Below are positions 23,200-33,619 of a stretch of DNA of 64,000 bases, piece by piece. This DNA comes from Symbiodinium natans. Lineage: Eukaryota; Sar; Dinophyceae; Suessiales; Symbiodiniaceae. The notes beneath the pieces are model-generated. The model was not told the origin of the DNA and did no database searches. It saw only the letters and a list, made by a program, of their open reading frames with translations. Position numbers and translations under genes: made by a program. The first letter of the stretch is position 1. Each line of letters begins with the position of its first letter. The DNA lies in contig CAJNDS010000524.1 in assembly GCA_905221605.1 (NCBI GenBank), forward strand, positions 605,581 through 669,580, given 5' to 3'.

Positions 23200-24232
23200 C
23201 GGAGTCACTCTTGAACAAACAGCTTTTGGAAGGCAAACGTCTCAAGTCAGGTAAATCTCTGCTACCTGTCGTTCTCTCCTTCAACCACCGCCCACGGATG
23301 CACTTTCTACGCATGTCCGGGCATGCTCACTGGTGAATGTATCCAAAAGGTGGCGAATGTAGTGCCCCTAAGCAAATCCGATACATCCTGCAACCTCGAA
23401 ACTGGCATGGCATTGAGAGGACAAGGTCGATCATGGTCAAGACGATCTTCTTCGCATCCTCTTTGACTCAGGTCTTCGCAGAGAAGGGTCTACCATGCTT
23501 GTGGCGCATGCAGGTTCGCACGCCTCGGGATCAGGAAAAGCAAACTCGTTTGCGAGGGCGAAGGCCAAGCTGTGATGAGGGTGAGCGGACGCAAACCTGA
23601 AAACAAAAAATCGGAGAGTGCTCTCTGTTTGCCCCTAAAATTTGAGGTCCGAGGCCCTCGCCTGTGACACTTCATTAACTCGTGGCCTTCGTCCTCCTCT
23701 TCTAAGTCACCGGATCTCGCTGCTTGAAGGGATGCCTTGGCCTTCCTGGGCAGAGTCGCCAAGTCTGGACCCCAACTGCATCTCAAGGGGTTTCGCACTA
23801 CTGCTACGCACGCGACCGGAACTGGGATGCTTGATGATTGCCGTTGCTCATTGCGGGATGCCGCATGCGCTACGCTCCCCGCTTCCTGCTGCTAAGCAGC
23901 GCCTCTGCTTCCAGTAGTTGTTGCTGCAGCGAAGGCGATGCCGCTCGCCACATCTCACCACCGAAAAGGAGGTCGCCTCCAAGGCATGCCAAGACTCGCA
24001 AGTGATGACCAGCGCATGCGAGCACAGGAGGCAGTGGCACCTCCCTCTATACAACCCGAAAATCTTCGTGTGTCGTCTTGCGAAGAGGAGCAGCGAGCGC
24101 ACTGGCACCTGCCACATTTCACCGGCACGGCCACCTTCAACATCCTACAACCAGCTTACACGAAAGACCTGACCGTCTGATGTGTGCATCGCCTGAACTC
24201 GTATCGCTCGTTGAGCTCCTTACCGGGAGACC

Positions 24233-24270
<38 letters not shown>

Positions 24271-24950
24271 TAGAGAGAGCGGCTTTCTAGGTCCACAAAT
24301 CTGTGTTTTGAAACGTAACGCAGTGCCGGCAAGGAGCTGCCTGGCGAAAGGCTGTATCCATCAAGAGTCCGGCATCATCTAAGTAGGACACTGTCAGCTC
24401 CTGTGCCATGTGTATGATCACATGTCTGCTTGGCGCTCCGCGTTTTCTGAAGCGCAATGCCCCACGTGATGTCAGGCCTCCCCAGGAGACACCGCACGGA
24501 CGGCACGCAAGGTGCCAAGGTCTGCATCCACCAAGCCTGCCGGAATCCAGATTTCAAGCTGACTGCGGTGCTTGTCCCAGCGCTGTCTTGGGTGCTGCCA
24601 GGGTTCAGTTTGGCAGACAGGAGTGGTTCGCTCTGGCCAGAGTCGGAAAAACTACCTGGTTGGAGGCAGCCCCATTGGCAACTTGCTGACAACTGCTGAC
24701 GAAACGCGAGCATACAATCAAGCGCAAGACCCTACTGTGTGTGGAGTCCGGAGTGCCTGGTCCTGACCTGCAGGCCCAGCACCGAAGGAGTTGAAATGAA
24801 GCACCGATCGCACGAAGAGCGCAGCCTCGGGATCTGCCTCAGCTGTCGAGCTACCAGCGCAACTACTCCAAGGATGCCGGCAAGAATTTCTTGGTCCCCA
24901 ACTTGCGGCGAAGCACTTGCTGAAAGCTGTTAGCTGCACTTGCTGAAGCT
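23200..24950. other. Unassigned spacer
   Basis: Only weak frames are visible. A minus segment near 23745-23650 reads AKASLQAARSGDLEEEDEGH and could be an exon. Frames at 23940-24180 look protein-like on both strands, so neither is trusted. Confidence 0.35.
24235..24278. repeat. GA microsatellite
   Basis: About 16 GA units with minor interruptions at the 3' side. Confidence 0.95.
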
Positions 24951-24954
24951 TGCT

Positions 24955-25260
24955 TAGACAGCCCTTTGTTTTCGAAGTGCCTCCTTGGCCGTTGCCCGTA
25001 GCCGCTGCAGTGCCGGACTGGTGCTCTCCGACGGAAGGAAAAGATTTGCCTCTGCATGGAGACTCTTCGGAAGCCTATGACAATGTGGAAACAGCGGAGG
25101 CTCACGGCAGGCTCACAAAGAAGCATGTGCCTGTCGCAGGGCCGCCACGGTGCCCAGGGCCTCTGCGCTGAGGCGCCGCAGGCGCGGAACGCGGAGCAAC
25201 GGCGGCTCGCACAGGACCAGGTCCTCGGTTGAGCCGTGTGCAATTGGGTGGTTCTCTGAC
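24955..25260 (-). CDS. Candidate exons, unknown protein
   Basis: The minus frame from about 25260 reads HPIAHGSTEDLVLCEPPLLR then RRLSAEALGTVAALRQ. A second segment near 25020-24955 reads ESTSPALQRLRATAKEALRK and stops. The composition is helical and Leu/Ala rich. The plus strand is also open at 24950-25171, so confidence is low. Confidence 0.3.
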
Positions 25261-25369
25261 TTGAGTTTCCTTTGGGGTCCTGATTTTAAGAGTGCCGGCT
25301 AGAAAGTGGAGCCACAAAGTGACCTTAATTCAGAGAACTACCCATATTTTACCTTTAAACAGTGCACGG

Positions 25370-26450
25370 GCACTTGAGAGATGAGGAGTGAGGAGTTTGA
25401 AAGTTTGAAGCTTGGAACTTTGACGATTAACGACAGCCGAGCTCGAAGAGTTTGATGCTTTGAACGTGTCGGAGATTCACAGCGACAGCGGTCTGAAAGA
25501 GACGATCTCGAGCGTCGCGGCGCAACAAAATGGGAACCGGCAAAGGGAAGAATCGCCTTGCAGGAGACCTCGCAACAAGACCCCATAGCCCAAACCCCGA
25601 AAAAAGCCAGTCAGCTAGACCCCGAACGCGAGGCCCCAAAAGCCCCTAACTAGCCATCAAGCCGCACAAACCCTAAACCGTACAGACCCCAGAGTCGGAG
25701 CCCCCATGTTCAAAGGGCTGGATACGGGTTCAGGGAGGGCTTTGGGTTTAAGCTCCGCTTGGCTCCATGTAAACAAAAAACCTTCGGACCTTGGCAGGCC
25801 TGACTGGGTGCTTCACGCAACGGCTTCAAATTTCCAAAACATTCACACTCAGGAAGCTCTCAGACGCAGGGGGAACGATGTTCATTGCTTCACGAAGGCA
25901 CGTTAGAGCGAAGGAGAGATGCAAAGTTGCGAAAGAGACGCTTCCGCGCGTGTACCTCTCCAAATCTGGAACTCCGAAAGTTCAAACTCGGGAAACTAAC
26001 ACTCGGAGAGATCAAATTTTCAGACTCGTCCTGCTTCAAACTCTCGAACTCGAACGGGCATCAGAGTGACATTCTCTGGAACTTTGAAATCTGCAGAATT
26101 TTCTACTTCGCAAACTCGAACGGGCTTCCAACTTCGAACTCTCCAACTCCTGACATTTCAATATTTCGAACGCGCGACGTCGACCTTGCCCCTCAAATGT
26201 TCACGCTTTGGAACTCTCAAAGTCGAGTGCCGATGAAACTTCGGAGTTTTCCGAGACGCTTCTTCAGACTTCAAACTCTCGAACTCGCAACCACGATGTT
26301 CTGTCGAACTCCAAGCTTTCTAACTTTGACTTTCTTTCCCGACTCAATTCGAAAAGAGGCACTCGATACGCGAGGTTTCGGGTTTGAAAAGTTTGATAGA
26401 AAGCTGTCTGTCGAGCAAAAGTCTTCGAACCCTCAACTCTCAACTTCGAA
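25370..26450. repeat. Diverged repeat field rich in TTCGAACTC/AACTCTCGAA words
   Basis: Words such as CTCGAACTCGAACGGG, CTTCAAACTCTCGAACTC and GGAACTTTGAAG recur irregularly over about 1 kb. The field reads as an old degraded satellite or repeat cluster. The 248-codon plus frame at 25885-26631 is Ser/Phe/Leu/Arg rich because of this composition and is not called a gene. Confidence 0.55.
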
Positions 26451-26639
26451 GGAAGTCGCTCGTGACATCAAGGTGGGCCAATGCCCATCGAAGCACAGGT
26501 TCGGCCAAGGCTCACCCGGCACATATGAGCGGGTGGCGCGGAGAAACTGGCCCAGCTCTGGTCGAGCCGGGTCCGTCACAACAGCTGGCGACCCCATGCC
26601 AAGGTCACATTGCGATCGAACTAAGCTCTGATGATGTCT

Positions 26640-27600
26640 TCTTCAAACAGAACTAGAATGTCTGATCCAAACGCCAGCTAGACGCTGGTTAAGTGACTGA
26701 GGCCTAAGTTCCAACTGACTAGGAAGCAAATGCCATGGCTTCTTGCAGACAAAAGCAGGAGCAGCCACAGGGTGCATGACAAACCTGGTGGTGCTCGCCT
26801 GGCTCCTACTGAGCCTACTGCAATGGAGAGGCAGATCCAGCAACCCAGCCTTGAAGCGGACCGTCGGGTGTGACACTTCATCGTCCTGGCAGCTTCTGCA
26901 GTGGCTCACGGACCAACCTCTTTGCCCTTTTAAGGCCATCTTTTGCTCGTGCTCATTGTTGTGTTTCTGCGGCCGGCTCGCTGTTTGCTTGCTATTTGCC
27001 CCACTGCCCCCTTCCCCCTTCCCCTTCATCCCTTTCCGTAAGTGGCCATGTCGAAGCAGGGTCGTGGTTGTCGCGGTTGCTCTGTCGCTTGCTGCCTTTG
27101 TTCGCTTCACACGCTGTCTTCGAAGGGGCCTGCGATGTTCGTTTTTCTGCGGCAGGCTTGACATATGGTGCGGCTGCGGTAGCAAGGCTCTGCTAGCTCC
27201 GGAACCGGCTGGAGGTGAGAATCCGGGTTCCTCCTGAAGCCGTAGCCATAAACCCCAATCCCTCCCAATACCCTAAACTCCATAGGCTCCAGTTATCATT
27301 GAGCTAACAGGCTGCAGAGGAACGACGCAGAGACCCACATATCTGGGTCATTGCTCGACTTAATTGCATTTTTAAGTGACGGCAGCATCTGAATTCGACC
27401 CTGGAACCAAAAGAAGTTTTCAAACAAGACTGACATAAACCTACATCAAATAAGTTCGAACTTCAGGGTGTCTTTGGACAGAGCTCAAAGGGCCCAAACG
27501 GCCCAAACCAGAATCCCTGTTCAGCCCACGCTTACGTGGATGGGCACCGTCCGAGAAGATGCGCGGCTGCGCTCGTCGGCACAGCTTGCGGCATGCCTGC
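26640..27600. other. No gene identified
   Basis: Low-complexity CT- and GC-rich sequence whose open frames have biased composition. A few CCCTAAA-like words occur near 27270. Confidence 0.4.
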
Positions 27601-27630
27601 TCCGTTTCCTCCCAAATCGACTAGGCCCGA

Positions 27631-28650
27631 CTAGGCCAGGCTCTGTACTGTCAGGACTGCAGTGACTGCACCCAAAGCAAGACTGGTCTTGGAAGCACCG
27701 CTTAAAGAGGCCGGGTTAGCGGTTGTGGTGGTGGTGGTGGTCGTGCTCTCTGTCCACATCCCATCATGGATCTCCGAAAGAGTGGCACAAGCGATGCGGC
27801 CACCGTCGAAGTCGTGAATGATCATGGTGTGGTCTTCCACGTCATCCTCCTCATAGCCTGTGGGCACCATGACGTCCATCATCACCGAGGGCATGTGGCT
27901 TGTGTTGTACATGATCATGGCCCAGGGGTCGGCGGTCACAAAGGTGGAGTTCCAATAGTGGCCGCCGATGGTGTCCTTGTCTGAGCAGTTCATGCCTACG
28001 TGGATGTGGACTCCGCAGCAGTTTGCTGCTGTGCAGGCGTCGCTGCATCGCGTGTCGAGGCCGGCTGTGAAAATCCAGGACAAGCTCTGCGTGACGTCCT
28101 TGGAGCTCACCTTCATGACGCCGGCAGTGGCGAGGTTGCCAGTGTAGCCGGGATAGGCTGCGAAGCTGTCTGTGGAGGCTTCGTCGATGAGCCCGCAGGC
28201 GATCCGGGCGCCGTCATAGTCGTGGATCACCATGGCACGGCCTGAGACATCCTCGCCCGATGCGCCGGTCACAACAGCCAAGTTGGTCTCCAGCGCTGGC
28301 ATGCTCGTGGTGTTGTACATGACCGTCAGCCAGGGGTCTGTGCCGTTCGTAGTCCAGTAGTGGCCTCCGATGCTGCTGGCATCCGAGCACGTCTTGCCCA
28401 CGTGAATGTGGACACCGCAGCAGTTGGCTGCGGTGCAGGTCTCGTTGCATCGGGTGTCCAGGCCGGAAAGCTTCCAGGACAGGGTCTGCGTGTCCCCGGA
28501 AGAGATGACTGCCATGACGCCTTCCGTTGCTAAGGCTCCAGCGTAACCCGGGTATGGGGCGAAGCTGCCAACAATGGCGTTATCGTAGTTGTCGGCCCTG
28601 GCTAGCAGGAGCTGCATCAGCACCACCACGGTTGAGCGCAGGGAGGCCAT
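27631..28650 (-). CDS. Tandem copper-only-SOD-like protein, secreted, GPI-type tail
   Basis: A single intronless frame of 339 residues from the ATG at 28650. Residues 1-19 form a signal peptide. Two homologous domains follow (about 28-156 and 160-290). Each carries CCGVHIHVG, GGHYW...DPW and IHD.DG.RIAC. Aligned to Cu/Zn superoxide dismutase, these keep the four copper histidines (81, 83, 97, 143 and 215, 217, 231, 279), while the zinc loop with its His/His/Asp ligands is missing. This matches copper-only SOD repeat proteins known from oomycetes and fungi. A threonine run (303-310) and a terminal hydrophobic segment after SGASKTS suggest a GPI anchor or stalked membrane attachment. Likely role: surface copper binding or superoxide removal, by inference. 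The gene lies 53 bp downstream of a spliced-leader-like word. Confidence 0.85.
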   Translation of the reverse strand: MASLRSTVVVLMQLLLARADNYDNAIVGSFAPYPGYAGALATEGVMAVISSGDTQTLSWKLSGLDTRCNETCTAANCCGVHIHVGKTCSDASSIGGHYWTTNGTDPWLTVMYNTTSMPALETNLAVVTGASGEDVSGRAMVIHDYDGARIACGLIDEASTDSFAAYPGYTGNLATAGVMKVSSKDVTQSLSWIFTAGLDTRCSDACTAANCCGVHIHVGMNCSDKDTIGGHYWNSTFVTADPWAMIMYNTSHMPSVMMDVMVPTGYEEDDVEDHTMIIHDFDGGRIACATLSEIHDGMWTESTTTTTTTTANPASLSGASKTSLALGAVTAVLTVQSLA

Positions 28651-28702
28651 GGCCGAGGTCGAAGCACCAGTTGGCTAGGGTCTGCAGCCGTACGTCGGGA
28701 GG

Positions 28703-28715
28703 CTTGAGCCAAAAT
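28703..28715 (-). other. Putative relict dinoflagellate spliced leader
   Basis: The minus strand reads ATTTTGGCTCAAG, identical to the 3' 13 nt of the conserved dinoflagellate spliced leader. It lies 53 nt upstream of the intronless SOD-like start codon. Leader remnants mark genes re-inserted from trans-spliced mRNA. The word is also readable as EFWLK in an overlapping frame, so chance or coding origin is not excluded. Confidence 0.55.
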
Positions 28716-28764
28716 TCTCCATGCGCATGTCTCCCTCCTTCGAAGCTGTCCAGGGCATGCAGAT

Positions 28765-30127
28765 TCATCTGAGATACCACTCCCCGGCACGGCACGGCAG
28801 GGCCTCCTCGTCAGAATAGTCCTGAGCAAGAACTCTCAGCAGCTTCATGGGCAACACCACCTCGCAGCAACAATCGGCGGACCTCGTCAATGGCCCCAGG
28901 CATGGGTGGGTCATCTTCCTTCGCCAGGCAAAGGAGTGAGAAAACTCAAGAGCCTCACTGAGAACGTCATAACGTCTGTGGCGCCTCATCTGGCTGCATA
29001 ACCCAGTCCTTGCAGCAGCCATGCCAGAAACAGGAACAGGCTTTTGCTAAGGGCCCAGAGGTGCGAGCCAGGAAATCCACAATGGGCAAGGAGTTCTGGG
29101 AGTTGCCTCCTGCTGCTGCGAACCTTGGCACTCGAGGAAATACATGGGATACTAAGCTACGTTCTTCTCTCACTTCTCGACTTGGCCGTCTGCACTATGC
29201 TGCACTTGCCAGACCGCAACATTTTCTCATAACGCTTGATAACCAATTGCAAGATTCCAAGAGGTACGGGTGCGGCACGTTTGCCACGCACCCATGGCGT
29301 GTCCCAACGCAGAATCAGCGCAAAGGTCAAGCTGCAGCCGTGATTACATGCCCCGCGATGCACAACCACGAACTTGGGACGCGCCCACGCCCTCCCACCG
29401 GAAGCGACTAGATTATTCTGGCATCTTGTCACAAAGGAGTGCCAAGCTCACATCAGCGCTCGCCTTCGCTTCAAGAGCCTTGGCTGCAAAGCATACACGA
29501 AATTCTGCGGAACCTTCAAAATTTTATCAGAGCCGAGATTCTGAGCAAGAAGCCACGCGATGAGGATCACAAGGAGGGATCCCAAGTTACCCTTCAGCAG
29601 GGCTGCCAGCCTGTTCTTACAAGTATGCCAAATCGAGCTGCGCGGACTGCTGCACAACGAGAAGCGCGCCAGGCCACTAGACTTTCTGGACGTCCGGCCT
29701 GGTGAGCGTACTTCGGAGTGGCAAGGACCAAGCCAGATGTGTTCCACTCAAGCGAGGCAAAGCGACTCCGGAACCTTCACAGTGCACATTGAAGCCTATT
29801 TGAGACACAACCTTAGCCAACCAGGAATGTGGCTGGCGCTGAGCAGACATGTCTTCAAATGTTTGCACCATGGAACGCTGAGAGTGCTCAATCCGTGCAG
29901 CGGCAGCACGGACATCTTCTTTGCGCCAAGCCTCGACATGCATTTGTCTGACAGCTTGTTTCAACTTGTGACATGCTGACAAAGACTGGGCACAGCGTGA
30001 TCAAAGCTCCACTGTAGCCGGCCTTTGCGACGACTCCTGCCCTACTCCTGTCCGAGCACTTGCGGCACGCGGAGGCCTGGATATCTGATTCACAGTCAGC
30101 ACAGAGATAGAAGACTCCACCAAGCAT
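28765..30127 (-). CDS. Candidate multi-exon gene with CxxC pairs
   Basis: Minus segments in order: 30127-30045 (GGVFYLCADCESDIQASACR then KCSD, two CxxC pairs resembling a small zinc site); 29974-29830 (KLKQAVRQMHVEAWRKEDVR and RIEHSQRSMVQTFEDM, helical); 29640-29460 (LLVILIAWLLAQNLGSDKIL); 29260-29170 (LVIKRYEKMLRSGKCSIV); 28980-28765 (DVLSEALEFSHSFAWRRK and LPMKLLRVLAQDYSDEEALP). No family was recognised. It ends just upstream of the SOD-like gene on the same strand. Segment grouping is a guess. Confidence 0.35.
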
Positions 30128-30759
30128 CCTGTCCCGAACTATACTGCCAAGTCATGCCAAGCTGTAACAAGCAGTTAATATCAATTACGTTCAATTATTC
30201 AATTTCTCAACAGTAACAGGGGCAGGCAAGGGTGGTGCCGCAACATGAGCAAGATCCACAGAGCACATCAATCGCATTCCGCTTGCCTTTGCCACGTTGT
30301 GCGTTAAGCCTGAGAGCTCTCGGACCGCTGGACTGTTGCCCTGACCGTTAAGGATGTAAGGGAAGCTTCTCGTCTCTGCATGTCTCTGCCCTCACATCAC
30401 ACCACCCTGTAGGCAAGGCACAGGTGCTGCAGAACCAGTCGTTCGAGCGCGGAGGAAACCGACAGATCTGGCAAAGGTGCAGCGGAGAAATGCGGCCTTA
30501 AATGCAGTCCGAAAGCAAAGGCGAGCCAAGATTCAGCAGCATGGACACTCATCCGGGTCAAGGAGCAAAAGCAAAGCTTTCCGCCGTAACCCCACAGTCC
30601 CAAAGGTATTGTCTCCTTGCGAAAAAGACATATGCAAGCCGACAGCACCACCGCTTGCCGAACTTGCCCAGTCATGTCAGATTACAGAGTGATTGGCCTC
30701 TTTTTCGTCCAGGAGCCAGGCACGAGAAGCAGAAGGAACCACCTGCTCAGCTGGACGGC

Positions 30760-33441
30760 TAGACCTCCCAACAGTCCGTTCTTGAAAGTCGCAGTGCAGA
30801 TGCCGAGCCTCGTGTGAGCTTGGAAATCGATCAGGTTCTCCTGCGTTGACTGCAGGTCATCAAGCTCGGAGGGAAGGAATTCCCCTGTGCATGTTGAAGC
30901 TTGTGCCACTCCCTTCTACCCGTTCCAGCCAGATCCACATCGTCCACTTGCTCCTCTTGCAAGACGCTGCTCTCGAGCAATGCTCCTCATGGGCAGGGAT
31001 GAGGAACCTTGAGCACCAAACTGCTCGCAATTGCGTGACTCCCATGTCAAGGGTGGTCTCCTAATCAACAGCGGCCAAAGGATTCCAGCGCGTTCCAAAA
31101 GACGTGCAATCCGGCCTGCAGGGCAAACTAAAAGCCTGGCCGAGCTGGGCCCACTAGTTCGCCCGACCTGCCTTCGACCGGATGGACCACAAAGCAGCTT
31201 CGAGGCAGAGGCACCCTGACAAACTGCAGCCACTCAGCTGCACTTCCTATGCTCCTTGTCACAGCCCCACCTGCGGGCATAAGCCAAGTGGTCTTCCGCA
31301 CCAACGTGATACTGAAAGTGCACGCCCTGGCTCAGCGCTTGCTGCACTCGACTTCGAAGGTTGTCGCTCATCCTGGCAACTTGCTCTTAAGGCAGCTCTT
31401 GAGCACACGCAACTCTACTTCCACATAATTCCGCGCTTCTCCGCGTGATTCCGAGTGGCCTCACCAGATCTTCTGGGCTAAATCCCGGTCGTAAGTGGCT
31501 GAGTGTGAGGTCCTCGGGTCTGGTACCGATATGTGGTCAACAGCCCGTCGCCTAGTCATGCCTGGTCACCCAACTGTGTATGTATGGTGCACCGACCACC
31601 TGAAATCGCCGCCTTAACAATGATTCAAGGGTCTGTCTGTGGACCAAAAACGAGGACAGAGTGGGCGAGGTGGGAGTTTGACAGCGCCGCAAAGCCTCCC
31701 ATCGACCTGCAAGGCGTTTCAGTGCTGCCAGGCAGTGGAGCTTCAAGGACAAATGCACAGCTCGTCTTGCAGCCGAGCAACACGCCCAACAGAATGACCC
31801 TCTTGTATCTTGGCACAATCCTTCAGTTTGCTCTGCTGGAGATGATACAAAGCGCGGACTGTCACAACTGACTGAAGTCATTCCGCACTGCCACCGGACT
31901 GCATGTTGAGACAAGAGGCTCCCTGAGCCTTCGCTCCACCTCTAGCTGTTCCCTTTCGCTCACATCGGTGTACCACTGCGCCCCTGTATCACAGAGAGTC
32001 AGGACGTCGAAGTCTTGCAGTGCTTCGCCGTTCTGCCTGCACGCCCAAAGAACAAACACGCTACTGGCCTGGCTAAGCTCAGTTCAAACCTGCTGCTGCT
32101 GTGTGGAGGTGCTGAAAGCCAGCAGGTAGAGGCCAGGCGCTCCAGGTCCTCATCGCTGCCATCCTCCTGCGACCCCATGCAGGTCCCCCCCGGCGCTTGC
32201 ACAGCACCTGGCAAAAGTCCTGCAGCTCCCGCTCGTGCAGCGCTCCTTGGTATCGGTTCCACGCTGAACTGCACAGCCGAGGAATGCCCCAGGTCCCAGC
32301 ACAACCGAGTCACGAAAAAGGCCGGAGAACTTGCCCATGTCATCCATCGAAATTTGCAGCTCCGCTTCTGCTACCGACACATCGCCAGAGTAGACTTGGC
32401 TCAAAACCTTGAGGCATGCTTGTCGCGTGGAAAGCAGTTCGATCAAGGTCTCGTGCTCAGCGGGATAGAGCGCTGTGTGCCAAGGGGCTCCTAGCCACTC
32501 TGGCTCCGCCTGGCTAGCAGCAAAGGCCACTACCAGCACGTCATTTTCTGGCGTTGCTGGAAGATGCCCACGGACAGGTTCCACGCCTGAGATCCACACA
32601 TTCCTAAACGAACGTGAGGACTTTAATGTCTTCAGCCCGCATAATTACCCTCAGCTACAAGGCCTTGACGCCGCTTGAGCTGCGAAGCTGGCTGCAATTT
32701 GGCATATAGCCTCAAGCTCTCGCAGTCCAAACCGAACCATGATTGCGCAACTACTGGCTTCCCATTTCCATCAATAACAATCTGCGAGACGCATGCCAGC
32801 CGTGCCACATGCAACTCATACGCTCAGTCTAACAATTTGCCATGTAGGGCGGGAGCGATGCACATCAAAACCAGGAACGGCAAGAGCAAGCACCCTCTCG
32901 CCTGTACCAGGGCAGCATCCATCCGACAGAAACCTGAGTCAAGCATGGCCGACGAACAGCGCTGCTGAGTTGTCTCTTTCTCGTTTTGGTACGTCGCTGC
33001 ACTGCTGCTGTTACAAGGTCTCTGTAGATTGCAGACTGGCAGGCGCGCCTCATGTCATCTCTTTAGTAGTATTTGGCACCAAGGCACCCAGGGCGGAAGG
33101 CTGTCGGGGTCCACCCTCGATGCTTGCTCGGTATCCAAACCGAGTACGCGCAGGGAACCACCCGACTGGATGAGGTCTGCAACAGCGGCCTTGAGGGCAC
33201 AGTCACAAAGCGAACGCACCACATCTGAAAAGCGAACTGCCATGACCAGGTCATGCCAGAAGCGGCGCGCACAACCCTCAGGCATAGACCCAAAGCAGCA
33301 CAACAGCAACAGGTTCCACAATGTGGAACGAAAAGCAGGCGCCTCCGAGAGCGGATTGGTCTCCACGAGAAGCCGCTCCAGCTGCTGAAGCCTGCAACCC
33401 GCACGAAACGTAGCTGTGAAAGCGAAGCCAAGACAAGACAT
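30760..33441 (-). CDS. Scattered candidate exons, unknown protein(s)
   Basis: Protein-like minus segments include 33441-33060 (LQQLERLLVETNPLSEAPAF, LRR-like, then RFWHDLVMAVRFSDVVRSLC); 32805-32690 (CVSQIVIDGNGKPVVAQSWF); 32520-32300 (HTALYPAEHETLIELLSTRQ); 32030-31890 (DFDVLTLCDTGAQWYTDVSE); and 30900-30770 (FLPSELDDLQSTQENLIDFQ). The first could continue the LRR gene whose other exons lie beyond the GH130-like gene. The rest have no recognisable domain. A plus-strand frame at 31533-31871 is also open, so part of this could be misread. Confidence 0.3.
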
Positions 33442-33619
33442 GACAAGGCTTTGCGGCTTGCAACATGAGCCGACGACATGGCTCTTGCCAAGCTTGCAAA
33501 CTCTTTTGCGTCGTGTTTGGCAGCTGATGGGGGCTGTCCTCTGGCACTTGCCCTCGCTGGACTCATCGGCACTGCGGCTACATCACACGGAGCTCACCGA
33601 CTTCTTCGCGCAGCTGGCA

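Noticed and set aside
25885-26631. 248-codon plus-strand frame
   Set aside because: It is generated by recurring TTCGAACTC-type words; composition is biased and there is no domain.
26743-27237. 164-codon plus frame rich in Leu, Cys and Phe
   Set aside because: Composition follows a CT-rich tract, and there is no domain or signal of splicing.
27240-27249. CCGTAGCCAT, the 5' part of the dinoflagellate spliced leader, on plus
   Set aside because: Only 10 nt match, the rest diverges to CCCTAAA-like sequence, and no gene follows. Expected by chance about once per ten such windows.
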